From an uncultured Eubacteriales bacterium (lineage in GTDB: Bacteria > Bacillota > Clostridia > Oscillospirales > Acutalibacteraceae), in NCBI GenBank assembly GCA_934667575.1, contig CAKUME010000016.1:1-11657 (forward strand): 11,657 bases of DNA, read 5' to 3'. A program made the position numbers and the translations under genes. Shown here piece by piece: positions 1 through 6,317 of the stretch (positions are counted from its first letter, which is position 1; every line of letters starts with the position of its first letter). The notes below the pieces were generated by a model. That model was not told where the DNA came from. It worked only from the letters and a program-made list of their open reading frames with translations, and did not search any database.

Positions 1-35
1 CCATAGTTGTGAAGCTCGAGTTTATTCTTCTTCAC
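1..35 (-). CDS. Start of an unidentified minus-strand gene, cut by the left edge
   Basis: On the minus strand a GTG at 35-33 opens a frame reading M-K-K-N-K-L-E-L-H-N-Y up to the window edge. A GAGGAG ribosome binding site (complement of 42-47) lies 6 bases upstream of this GTG. An in-frame ATG at 41-39 touches that site with no spacing, so the GTG is the better start. Only 11 residues are visible, so no family can be named. The plus-strand readings of the same bases are poor: one stops at once, another is a Ser/Cys-rich tail ending at 76. If the call is right, this gene is divergent from the SGNH hydrolase gene at 132. The existence of the gene is an inference from the ribosome binding site and reading frame. 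Confidence 0.45.
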   Translation of the reverse strand, partial: MKKNKLELHNY

Positions 36-76
36 TTTCATCTCCTCTTTGTTCAGTTTTCAGGGCACACGGATAA

Positions 77-106
77 GTGGATGACCGATTGGTTATCCGC
101 TTTTTT
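77..106 (+). terminator. Rho-independent terminator-like hairpin in front of the SGNH gene
   Basis: The arms 77-86 and 91-100 pair over 10 bp (two G-U pairs) around a GATT loop and are followed at once by six T residues (101-106). A second 5' arm, GGATAA at 71-76, can also pair with TTATCC at 93-98, so two overlapping folds are possible. The T-run orients it as a plus-strand terminator. It ends 25 bases before the ATG at 132. It may end an upstream plus-strand transcript, or act as an attenuator in the SGNH leader if the upstream gene is divergent. Confidence 0.6.
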
Positions 107-131
107 GTTGTTTTAAGGAGAGGAAAAACCA

Positions 132-1145
132 ATGAAATTACAAGAGTGGACTCGTTTTGTGCGCGGTGCAGTGCAAACAATGGAGTCGAACGGGGCAGCG
201 GCTTTTTTCCGATTTTCCCCGCAGCAGCAGGCCATTTTTCGTGACGTGCCGGATTATTATTGCCAAACCTTCGCTTCGGCTGGGGTGAGGTGGGTATTTT
301 ATACCAATAGTACCTCGCTCACACTGCGCATCCATGCGCGTCAGGCGAGTTATCGTTCCTATTTTTCCTGTGATGTGCTTGTGAACGGACGCAAAGTGGG
401 GAGCTTGGATAATTTTGCGGATCAAGAGTTGCAGCGGGACTACACCATGCAGCAATTTTCGAACGACTGCATACGCGAAGAAACTTTTGAACTGGGCGAT
501 GGCAGCAAAACGGTTTCCGTTATTTTTCCGTGGTCGGCAGAAACAACGGTCGAGGAATGTGCGCTTGATGCAGGCGCCTTTGTCGAGCCGGTTCCGGCTC
601 AAAAGCGCCTGCTCGCATTTGGCGATTCCATCACGCAGGGCTACGATGCACTGCGGCCGGCCCATCGTTATTTGGCACGTTGGGCGGAAGCCGAGAATGG
701 TGAGGAATTCAATCAGGCGATCGGTGGCACCATTTTTACGCCGGAGTTGGTTCGGCGCTGCACGGTTTCGCATCCGGATGCCATTTTGGTGGCGTATGGC
801 ACCAATGATTGGAATATTTGCACGCAAGCGAATTTTATTGAAAATAGTTCTGCTTTTTTTGCCTATTTGCGCGAGCAGTTTCCATGCGTGCCGATTACGG
901 TGATCACGCCCATTTGGCGTGCGGACACCGCTGCACCGCGTGCATTTGGTCCGTTTGAGCGTGTGGAACCGCTGCTTCGTGCCATTGTGCCGCACGATTC
1001 CAATGTTCGCGTGATTTCCGGCGCATCACTGGTGCCGCACGAGCTTCCATTTTATGCAGATCTGCGCCTGCACCCGAACGATGCCGGCTTTGCGGAATAT
1101 TATCAGAACCTGGAACGTGCATGCCCAATCTCCGGTTTATTTTGA
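132..1145 (+). CDS. SGNH/GDSL hydrolase, two-domain, CE2-like carbohydrate esterase candidate
   Basis: A 337-residue protein, starting at an ATG preceded by the strong ribosome binding site AAGGAGAGG (115-123). Residues about 1-150 look beta-rich with no catalytic motif; residues 158-337 are an SGNH hydrolase domain. Visible blocks are FGDSIT with nucleophile Ser166, the IGG glycine region (198-199), GTND with Asn225, and DLRLHPND with catalytic His314 and Asp310 as possible dyad partner. A beta-sandwich followed by an SGNH domain, at this length, is the architecture of carbohydrate esterase family 2, which removes O-acetyl groups from sugars; that subfamily call is an inference. No signal peptide is seen, so the enzyme is probably cytoplasmic and would act on imported acetylated sugars. 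No terminator separates it from the next gene, which however has its own promoter. It is more AT-rich than the genes to its right. Confidence 0.85.
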   Translation: MKLQEWTRFVRGAVQTMESNGAAAFFRFSPQQQAIFRDVPDYYCQTFASAGVRWVFYTNSTSLTLRIHARQASYRSYFSCDVLVNGRKVGSLDNFADQELQRDYTMQQFSNDCIREETFELGDGSKTVSVIFPWSAETTVEECALDAGAFVEPVPAQKRLLAFGDSITQGYDALRPAHRYLARWAEAENGEEFNQAIGGTIFTPELVRRCTVSHPDAILVAYGTNDWNICTQANFIENSSAFFAYLREQFPCVPITVITPIWRADTAAPRAFGPFERVEPLLRAIVPHDSNVRVISGASLVPHELPFYADLRLHPNDAGFAEYYQNLERACPISGLF

Positions 1146-1215
1146 AGTCTGCGCCGACGCATGGGCGAGATCGTGTACTTTTTGTGGCGTTTTATGATAA
1201 ATTTTGCGTTTGCTC

Positions 1216-1245
1216 TTGCAATGCTCGCCCCATTCATGGTATCAT
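1216..1245 (+). promoter_or_regulatory. Promoter of the UPF0371 gene (extended -10)
   Basis: TTGCAA at 1216-1221 and TATCAT at 1240-1245 are separated by 18 bases, with a TG at 1237-1238 forming an extended -10. Predicted transcription would begin near 1252, about 32 bases before the ATG at 1284. This placement argues against the longer reading frame beginning at 1161. Confidence 0.55.
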
Positions 1246-1283
1246 ATGTACCGAGTAAGTTTACGGAAAGTGCGGCGAAAAGA

Positions 1284-2771
1284 ATGATTCAAAAAATCGG
1301 ATTCGACAATAACCTTTACATGCAGCGGCAGCGTGCGCACATTTTGGAGCGGATGGCGAAATTTGATGGAAAACTGTATTTGGAATTTGGCGGGAAACTG
1401 TTTGACGATTATCATGCGTCGCGTGTGCTGCCGGGATTTCAGCCGGATTCTAAAATTCGCCTGCTGCAGTCGCTGAGCGCGGAATTGGAGATCGTGTTCT
1501 GCATTTGCGCAGGCAACATTGAAAAAACCAAAATACGCGCCGATTTGGGCATCAGCTATGAAAACGACTTGCTGCGGCAAATTTCGGATGTGACCGAGAT
1601 GGGGCTGCTGGTGAACAGCGTGGTAATTACGCAATACACCGGTCAGCCTGCCGCAGACCAGTTCATGCGCAAGCTCAATGCACGCGGCGTGCGATGCTAT
1701 ATCCACCGTCCCATTGCCGGATACCCCGCAAATGTGGATTACATCGTAAGCGACGAAGGCTACGGTGCGAATCCGTATATTGAAACCACAAAGCCGCTCG
1801 TGGTGGTCACGGCACCCGGCCCGGGAAGCGGCAAGCTGGCAACCTGTCTTTCGCAGGTTTACCATGAATATCGCCGCGGCGTGCACGCAGGCTATGGAAA
1901 ATATGAAACCTTTCCGATTTGGAATTTGCCGCTGAAGCACCCGGTGAATCTTGCCTATGAAGCGGCCACGGCGGATTTGCAGGATGTGAACATGATCGAC
2001 CCCTACCACCTCGAGGCCTATGGGGTGACGACGGTGAACTATAACCGCGACGTGGAAGCATTTCCTATTGTGCGTGCGATTCTGGCGCGCATTACGGGCA
2101 ATGACCGCTTTTATTGCAGCCCGACCGACATGGGTGTAAATATGGCGGGATATGCGATCGTGGACGACGAGGTATGCCGCGAAGCCGGTCGGCAGGAGAT
2201 CATTCGCCGGTGGTGGAAGGGCATCGACGATCTGAAGCAGGGCAAAGAGCGCCCCGAAACGATCGAAAAGCTCGAATCGATCATGCAGCAGCTGGATCTG
2301 CACCCGGAAACGCGTGCGGTGGTGCGCCCGGCACGGGCGAAGCGCGACGCGTGCCATGCGCCGGCAGCGGCCATTGAACTGCCGGATGGGCGCATTATCT
2401 GCGGCAAAACCACTTCCATGCTCAGCGCATGCAGCGCGGCGGTGCTGAACGCGATCAAGGTGATGGCAGACATTCCAAAATCGACTTTGCTCATCAGCCC
2501 GACGGTGCTTGAGCCGGTGATTCGGCTCAAAACGGAGCTGCTGCACAGCCGCAGCAGTTTGCTCAAGGTGGACGATGTGTTGGCTGCACTCTATATCTGC
2601 GCGGCGTCCGACCCAACGGCGGCGCGCGCGGTGGCGGAGCTGCCCAAGCTGCGCGGCTGCGAGCTGCATTCCACCCAGCTGCTGCACACGGGCGACGAAG
2701 GTACGCTGCGCAAACTGGGGCTCAATCTCACCTGTGATCCGGAGTTTCCGGAAAAGAACCGATTCTTATAA
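1284..2771 (+). CDS. UPF0371 (DUF1846) family protein of unknown function
   Basis: From the ATG at 1284 the protein has 495 residues and begins M-I-Q-K-I-G-F-D-N, the usual start of this family, which is about 490-505 residues long. The N-terminal block LYLEFGGKLFDDYHASRVLP, about 30 residues in, is its hallmark. Later conserved-looking stretches are VVTAPGPGSGKLATCLSQ (glycine-rich, near 180), the run after it containing GKYETFPIWNLP, and CGKTTSMLSACSAA in the C-terminal third. Family structures are known but the reaction is not; I do not assign one. The frame is open upstream to 1161, but those extra 41 codons overlap a promoter and match nothing in the family. The ribosome binding site before 1284 is weak. 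The protein has no signal peptide and is probably cytoplasmic. The gene is monocistronic: own promoter, strong terminator after it. Confidence 0.9.
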   Translation: MIQKIGFDNNLYMQRQRAHILERMAKFDGKLYLEFGGKLFDDYHASRVLPGFQPDSKIRLLQSLSAELEIVFCICAGNIEKTKIRADLGISYENDLLRQISDVTEMGLLVNSVVITQYTGQPAADQFMRKLNARGVRCYIHRPIAGYPANVDYIVSDEGYGANPYIETTKPLVVVTAPGPGSGKLATCLSQVYHEYRRGVHAGYGKYETFPIWNLPLKHPVNLAYEAATADLQDVNMIDPYHLEAYGVTTVNYNRDVEAFPIVRAILARITGNDRFYCSPTDMGVNMAGYAIVDDEVCREAGRQEIIRRWWKGIDDLKQGKERPETIEKLESIMQQLDLHPETRAVVRPARAKRDACHAPAAAIELPDGRIICGKTTSMLSACSAAVLNAIKVMADIPKSTLLISPTVLEPVIRLKTELLHSRSSLLKVDDVLAALYICAASDPTAARAVAELPKLRGCELHSTQLLHTGDEGTLRKLGLNLTCDPEFPEKNRFL

Positions 2772-2785
2772 GTCTGTATTTTGAC

Positions 2786-2819
2786 ATCCCCTCATATCGG
2801 ATATCCGGTATGAGGGGAT
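2786..2819 (+). terminator. Long near-perfect hairpin after the UPF0371 gene
   Basis: Arms 2786-2800 and 2805-2819 pair over 15 bp with a single T-G wobble (2797/2808) and a 4-base loop. The downstream tract is only TCATTATT, so the T-run is weak, but the stem begins 15 bases after the stop codon and is the evident end of this transcription unit. Confidence 0.65.
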
Positions 2820-2960
2820 TCATTATTCTGAAATCCAGCGATGCAAAAAAACGACGCCGATCGATATCGAACAAAAAATGAGCGGAAACACCGGAGGGCA
2901 TCCGGGAAAAAGCGTTTCGGCCAATCATGTGTAAACGACAATGATACAGACAAATTCAGG

Positions 2961-3004
2961 CAAAAACAAAATGGATGCTTCCCTCAAAATTCAGGGAAAC
3001 ATCC
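2961..3004 (-). terminator. Terminator of the isomerase gene
   Basis: Arms 2973-2984 and 2993-3004 pair over 12 positions with one C-A mismatch (2978/2999) and an 8-base loop. Read on the minus strand, the stem is followed by ATTTTGTTTTTG (complement of 2961-2972), a good T-rich tail. It lies about 95 bases past the isomerase stop codon. Confidence 0.75.
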
Positions 3005-3038
3005 AAGATATAGGACGAATGATTCGATCCATCTGACC

Positions 3039-3059
3039 GTGCCCGGAAAAACCGGGCGC
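3039..3059. other. GC-rich hairpin without T-run, just after the isomerase gene
   Basis: GCCCGG (3041-3046) and CCGGGC (3052-3057) form a perfect stem around AAAAA, extendable by two pairs including one wobble. Neither side carries a T-run. It sits between the isomerase stop and its main terminator, where it may protect the 3' end of the message or pause polymerase. Confidence 0.45.
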
Positions 3060-3097
3060 ATATCATTTTCCGAAAGGAGCACTGCTTTGTTGCCGCA

Positions 3098-3853
3098 TTA
3101 CTTCATCAGATGCGTATGCACATAGTCGCTGCTGTATTTGAGGCTTTCGAACGGGTCGCCGGGGCAGGTATCCTGCTCCACCACATAATACTTCACGCCC
3201 GCCTTTTCGGCCGATTCCACAATGCCTTCCCACCAGAGATTGCCGTGACCGATCTCGGTGTAATACTGCGTTTCGGCGTTTTTCGCCATGTCCTTCATGT
3301 GCAGAATATCAATGCGGCCGGTCAGCGTCTCAATCCAATGGCGCACATCGCCGCCGCCGTGCTGCACCCAGTAGGTGTCGAGCACAAACGAGGTGGTGGC
3401 CGGATTCAGGCCGTCCACAAGCATATCGATCATGCGCTGGCCGTTCTCCATGCGAATGAACTCGTGGCTGTGATTGTGGTAGGTGAACCGTCCGCCGTGG
3501 GCCGCAATGCGATCGCCGACCAGATTGGCTTTGCGGATGAGCTCCGCGGTTTCCTCGGGCGTTTTGCCAAAGAATCCGCCAATACCCATAATGTTGGTGC
3601 CCAGTGCCTGGTGGTTGCGGTAAGCCTGGTCAAAGTCGTTGAGCATCATGTCAAAGTTGTCATGCGTGCCCACAATTTCGATGCCTTCTTCGCGTGCAAG
3701 CCGGCCAAAGGTCTCGTAGGGGATCGCGCAGCCCGCAGTTTGCGCCTGGTCGTAGCCGATGGCCTTGAGCTTGCGGAACGTGGCGCGCACATCTTCCTCC
3801 GTTTTCATAAAGTCGCGCACGGTGTAGAGCTGAACGCCCAGTTTTTGAATCAT
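3098..3853 (-). CDS. Sugar phosphate isomerase/epimerase (xylose-isomerase-like TIM barrel)
   Basis: A 251-residue protein starting at M-I-Q-K-L-G-V-Q-L-Y, the typical first beta strand of the AP-endonuclease-2/xylose-isomerase-like barrel (IolE/IolI/Hyi relatives). Probable metal and active-site residues appear at the ends of barrel strands: THDNF (His64), FTYHNHSHEF (123-132), VLDTYWVQHGG (Asp159, His165), ILHMKD (His185), and VVEQD (Glu226). The family interconverts keto and aldo sugars or epimerises inositol and sugar derivatives using a divalent metal; the substrate cannot be read from the sequence. The start is set by AAAGGA 8 bases upstream; the frame is open further upstream to 4042 but crosses the promoters and the nagB terminator. 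It has its own promoters and terminator, so it is a separate transcript from nagB, though a shared 12-mer suggests common control. Confidence 0.87.
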   Translation of the reverse strand: MIQKLGVQLYTVRDFMKTEEDVRATFRKLKAIGYDQAQTAGCAIPYETFGRLAREEGIEIVGTHDNFDMMLNDFDQAYRNHQALGTNIMGIGGFFGKTPEETAELIRKANLVGDRIAAHGGRFTYHNHSHEFIRMENGQRMIDMLVDGLNPATTSFVLDTYWVQHGGGDVRHWIETLTGRIDILHMKDMAKNAETQYYTEIGHGNLWWEGIVESAEKAGVKYYVVEQDTCPGDPFESLKYSSDYVHTHLMK

Positions 3854-3892
3854 AAACAACATCCTTTCTAATTGGTTGTAATTCCTATTTTC

Positions 3893-3921
3893 AGTATAAC
3901 AGAAAAAAACGGGAGAAACAA
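3893..3921 (-). promoter_or_regulatory. Isomerase promoter P1
   Basis: On the minus strand TTGTTT (complement of 3916-3921), 17 bases, then TATACT (complement of 3893-3898), with a TG one base before it (extended -10). Transcription would start roughly 30-35 bases before the start codon. Confidence 0.65.
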
Positions 3922-3931
3922 CGCAAAAAAC
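3920..3931 (-). repeat. 12-mer GTTTTTTGCGTT, copy 1 (isomerase promoter region)
   Basis: The minus strand reads GTTTTTTGCGTT here, identical to 6204-6193 in the ROK gene promoter and in the same orientation relative to the genes. It touches the -35 box of P1 and the likely start point of P2. It is a candidate operator half for the ROK regulator, by inference. Confidence 0.4.
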
Positions 3932-3935
3932 GGGT

Positions 3936-3965
3936 ATTATAGTGCCAAATGTTGCGATATTCCAA
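3936..3965 (-). promoter_or_regulatory. Isomerase promoter P2 (upstream, tandem)
   Basis: On the minus strand TTGGAA (complement of 3960-3965), 18 bases, then a consensus TATAAT (complement of 3936-3941). It lies upstream of P1 and downstream of the nagB terminator. Its start point would fall at or near the 12-mer repeat at 3920-3931. Confidence 0.45.
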
Positions 3966-4027
3966 TCAAATAAATAGTGAAAGCATACGAAACAAAATAT
4001 TCCGAACGGATGGATTCCGGCGCAACC

Positions 4028-4070
4028 AAAAAATCGCCGCAAACGGGGGCAGAACCCGGTTTGCGGCGAT
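4028..4070 (-). terminator. Terminator of nagB
   Basis: Arms 4033-4044 and 4059-4070 pair perfectly over 12 bp, with three further G-C pairs possible inside the loop. On the minus strand the stem runs into six T residues (complement of 4028-4033). It begins 30 bases after the nagB stop codon and separates nagB from the isomerase gene. Confidence 0.9.
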
Positions 4071-4099
4071 AGAAAATGCGAAATGAGGGAACGAAAAGA

Positions 4100-4825
4100 T
4101 TAAATTTTGGAGAGCGCGGCCTGATCGGCAACGAGCGTGACCGCGTTGTGCATCTGCAGGATCGACGCCGGCACTTCGGGCGTGACCGGGCCAAAGAATG
4201 CCCGTCGCACAATGTCCGCTTTGCCCTCGCCGCTCACCACGATCACGATGCGGCGCGCCTGCATAATGGAGCGAATGCCCATCGTATAGGCTTGCGTGGG
4301 CACTTGATCGATGGAATCAAAAAAGCGCGCGTTGGCTTCAATGGTGCTGCGGGTGAGCTGAACGCAGTGCGTGTCCTTTTCAAACGCTTCGCCCGGCTCG
4401 TTGAAGCCGATATGGCCGTTGTGGCCAAGGCCAAGCAGCTGCATATCCACGCCGCCCACATCATGCAGAATCTGATTATAAGCCGTGCAGGCGCGCTCGC
4501 TGTCCGGGTCGGTGCCGTCCGGAATATGTGTCCGATCCGGTTGAATGTTCACGCGGCTGAACAGATGCTCATGCATAAAATAATAATAGCTCTGCGGGTC
4601 GGTGCGCTTCAGGCCGCGGTATTCGTCCAGGTTTACGGTGGTTACTTCCGAAAAATCCAAGTCTCCCTTGTGGTACCAGTCTACCAGCTGATCGTAGGTG
4701 CCGATCGGGCTGGAGCCGGTGGCGAGGCCGAGCACGCAGTTCGGCTTCATGATGACCTGTGCCGAGAGCAGATTCGCCGCCTTGCGGCTCATGTCGTTGT
4801 AATCTTTAGCAGCAATGATTTTCAT
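4100..4825 (-). CDS. nagB: Glucosamine-6-phosphate deaminase
   Basis: The enzyme turns glucosamine 6-phosphate into fructose 6-phosphate and ammonia, the entry of amino sugars into glycolysis. It has 241 residues, the length of the short Firmicute forms, against about 266 for the hexameric Escherichia coli enzyme. Visible motifs are GLATGSSP (phosphate loop, 33-40), VNLDEY with proton acceptor Asp67, and GLGHNGHIGFNEPG with Asn136, His138 and Glu143. In the E. coli enzyme Asp141 occupies the place of Asn136; an Asn here is, as I recall, usual among short forms. The C-terminal part has the expected SGEGKA-type segment. The ATG follows AAAGGA at about 10 bases. It lies 72 bases downstream of the ROK regulator gene on the same strand, with an inverted repeat in between, and ends in a strong terminator. 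Confidence 0.97.
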   Translation of the reverse strand: MKIIAAKDYNDMSRKAANLLSAQVIMKPNCVLGLATGSSPIGTYDQLVDWYHKGDLDFSEVTTVNLDEYRGLKRTDPQSYYYFMHEHLFSRVNIQPDRTHIPDGTDPDSERACTAYNQILHDVGGVDMQLLGLGHNGHIGFNEPGEAFEKDTHCVQLTRSTIEANARFFDSIDQVPTQAYTMGIRSIMQARRIVIVVSGEGKADIVRRAFFGPVTPEVPASILQMHNAVTLVADQAALSKI

Positions 4826-4855
4826 GAGAACAGTTCCTTTCTTGAAACATCCAAA

Positions 4856-4884
4856 ATTATATATTCAGCGAAATCAATTTTCGC
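4856..4884 (-). promoter_or_regulatory. Inverted repeat and possible promoter in the nagB leader
   Basis: GCGAAA (4868-4873) and TTTCGC (4879-4884) form a perfect inverted repeat around TCAAT. On the minus strand a consensus TATAAT follows (complement of 4856-4861), about 30 bases before the nagB ATG, but the -35 position (GCGAAA) is poor. The repeat would cover the -35 and spacer of such a promoter, as a repressor operator does. It could instead be an RNA hairpin between the two genes. Confidence 0.4.
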
Positions 4885-4897
4885 AGAACGGCATCAT

Positions 4898-6115
4898 TCA
4901 AGCGTCCAGCGCAGCAAGCGGCGGCGTCCAAACATTTTCGAGCGCCCAGCGCGCGCCGCCCAGCAGCTCGCCCCGGCTGCCCAGCGCGGAATAGTCGAGC
5001 CAAAGCGCGTGCGGAAACGGGCGAAGCTGCGGGGAAGCCACGGCCGCACGCAACGCCTGCAAAAACGGCGAGCCAAAGCGCTCGATGCCGCCGCCCAGCA
5101 GAATGCGCCGCACCGGCAGCAGCGCAGTGAGTGCACTGAGCCCGCGCGCCAGATTTTGTGCGGTTTCGGTGAGCACAAGCACCGTGTCGCCGTCGCCGCC
5201 CGCATAGCGCCGCATAATTTCATCCATCGACAGCCGCGCGCCCGTGCGCGCTTCCATCGCATCCGCAATGGCGTCGAACCCGGCGCAGCGTTCCAGGCAG
5301 CCATGGCCGCCGCAGGCACAGGATCGGCCGCGGAAATCGACCGACAAGTGACCAAAATTCAAAAAATGACGATTTTCGGCGCAAAATAACTGCCCGTTGA
5401 CCATTGCGCCCGCGTCTACTCCTTCGTTGACGCAGATCATCAGCAGGTCCTCGCATGGCTGGCCGTAGGGCGCAGACTCGGCAAATGCGGCAAAATCGGC
5501 CCCATTGCCAAACACAAACGGAAGCCCCGCGCGCGCCGCCACATCGCGCAGCGCCTGATCGGGGCGGCCGGTGAGCCGGAGCCGCAGCGGCGGACACAAA
5601 AACGCTTCGCCGTCTGCCATCGGGAACCCGGGCATGGCAAACGACACGGCCTGCACGGCGGAAAGCAGCTCGAGCGGAGCCTGTTGGCGCAGCCCACGCA
5701 CCGCGCAGGCGGCAAATTCGTCCGCCGACAGCTGCATGGGCGATGCGGCGGTTCCGGCGCTCCATTGGACCGGCCAGGGTGCAGAAAACGAATGCACGCA
5801 CCGCAGGCGCAAATCAAAGATTGCCGCACGCAGCCCGTCGCGGTGCGCCGACACCGACAAAAAATGCGCGCCGTTCGCCTTGAGCGAAAGCAGCTCCGGC
5901 GGCCGCCCGGCCGACATCTCGGTTTTTCGCATTTCCACCAGTCCGGCCGAGATGAGCTCCTCGGCCAAAATGGAAACCGAGGTTAGGCTGATGCCCAGCC
6001 GTTCGGTGAGCTGAAGGCGCGCGAGCGGCTGCCCGGCTGAGAGCAGCCGCAGCATTTCGCGCCGATGGCGCTGCTTGGCTTCCCGCTGCGCCTGATATCG
6101 TCCGGCCAGATTCAC
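4898..6115 (-). CDS. ROK-family transcriptional regulator (NagC/XylR type)
   Basis: A 405-residue protein with an N-terminal winged helix-turn-helix (about 15-80; recognition region near ERLGISLTSVSILAEEL, wing SAGRPPELLSL) and a ROK domain (about 85-400). The ROK zinc motif CACGGHGCLERC (Cys266, Cys268, Cys273) with the upstream FGH (His256) is intact. The kinase features are not: no DxGxT phosphate loop opens the domain, and the usual catalytic Asn-Asp reads Asn204-Gly205 in FGNGADFAAFAE. This points to a sugar-sensing repressor and not a glucokinase. The start is a GTG at 6115 preceded by GGAGGGAGG at 7 bases; the frame is open to an ATG at 6169 that lacks such a site. It lies 72 bases upstream of nagB on the same strand, suggesting N-acetylglucosamine or glucosamine phosphate as effector; this is inferred from context. 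Confidence 0.88.
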   Translation of the reverse strand: MNLAGRYQAQREAKQRHRREMLRLLSAGQPLARLQLTERLGISLTSVSILAEELISAGLVEMRKTEMSAGRPPELLSLKANGAHFLSVSAHRDGLRAAIFDLRLRCVHSFSAPWPVQWSAGTAASPMQLSADEFAACAVRGLRQQAPLELLSAVQAVSFAMPGFPMADGEAFLCPPLRLRLTGRPDQALRDVAARAGLPFVFGNGADFAAFAESAPYGQPCEDLLMICVNEGVDAGAMVNGQLFCAENRHFLNFGHLSVDFRGRSCACGGHGCLERCAGFDAIADAMEARTGARLSMDEIMRRYAGGDGDTVLVLTETAQNLARGLSALTALLPVRRILLGGGIERFGSPFLQALRAAVASPQLRPFPHALWLDYSALGSRGELLGGARWALENVWTPPLAALDA

Positions 6116-6187
6116 GCCTGTTCCTCCCTCCTGCAAATTGGGCTCGGAGTGCGAATAAGCAGCGCGCACTTCGACCTATTATAAGTA

Positions 6188-6216
6188 AATATAACGCAAA
6201 AAACCGTTGTTGTCAA
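6188..6216 (-). promoter_or_regulatory. Strong promoter of the ROK regulator gene, with possible operator
   Basis: On the minus strand TTGACA (complement of 6211-6216), exactly 17 bases, then TATATT (complement of 6188-6193). Transcription would begin near 6181, about 65 bases before the GTG. TTATA at 6179-6183 and TATAA at 6190-6194 form an AT-rich inverted repeat over the -10 and start point that could be an autoregulatory operator. Confidence 0.75.
6193..6204 (-). repeat. 12-mer GTTTTTTGCGTT, copy 2 (ROK promoter spacer)
   Basis: Identical to 3931-3920 in the isomerase promoter region. Here it lies between the -35 and -10 boxes, a position where a bound repressor would block RNA polymerase. 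Confidence 0.4.
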
Positions 6217-6276
6217 GAGCAAACCGTGAAATTCCTCTTTGCCGAAGCGGAGTTCCGGCGGGCGGCAGCCGCAATC

Positions 6277-6303
6277 AAAAAAGCCCGTCCTGTGCGGACG
6301 GGC
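6277..6303 (-). terminator. Terminator of the Na/Pi cotransporter gene
   Basis: GCCCGTCC (6283-6290) and GGACGGGC (6296-6303) form a perfect 8-bp stem with a 5-base loop. On the minus strand it is followed by six T residues (complement of 6277-6282). It starts 15 bases beyond the transporter stop codon. Confidence 0.93.
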
Positions 6304-6317
6304 CAAAAGAGAGCGGC

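Larger units (their letters stand above)
2820..3097. other. Non-coding stretch between convergent genes
   Basis: Between the UPF0371 stop and the isomerase stop (gap 2772-3097) no convincing gene is present. The short frames here lack ribosome binding sites and give basic, low-complexity translations. Besides the hairpin at 2786-2819 it holds the minus-strand terminator at 2961-3004 and a further hairpin at 3039-3059. No promoter or repeat family was seen. Confidence 0.6.

Noticed and set aside
49..77. TTGTTC-N17-GATAAG as a promoter for the SGNH gene
   Set aside because: Both boxes match the consensus weakly and the start point would fall inside the hairpin; not listed as a feature.
1161..1283. 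N-terminal extension of the UPF0371 frame
   Set aside because: Contains a promoter with extended -10 and is outside the family's usual start; the ATG at 1284 fits.
1242..2687. Minus-strand open frame (481 codons) opposite UPF0371
   Set aside because: Cys/His/Arg-rich antisense translation without a recognisable domain, opposite a well-conserved family.
2841..3125. Plus-strand frame of 94 codons between the convergent genes
   Set aside because: Overlaps two terminator hairpins and the isomerase 3' end, lacks a ribosome binding site, and gives a basic low-complexity product.
4076..5389. Plus-strand open frame (437 codons) opposite nagB and the ROK gene
   Set aside because: Runs across two genes and a gene gap with a composition typical of antisense reading; no motif or start signal.
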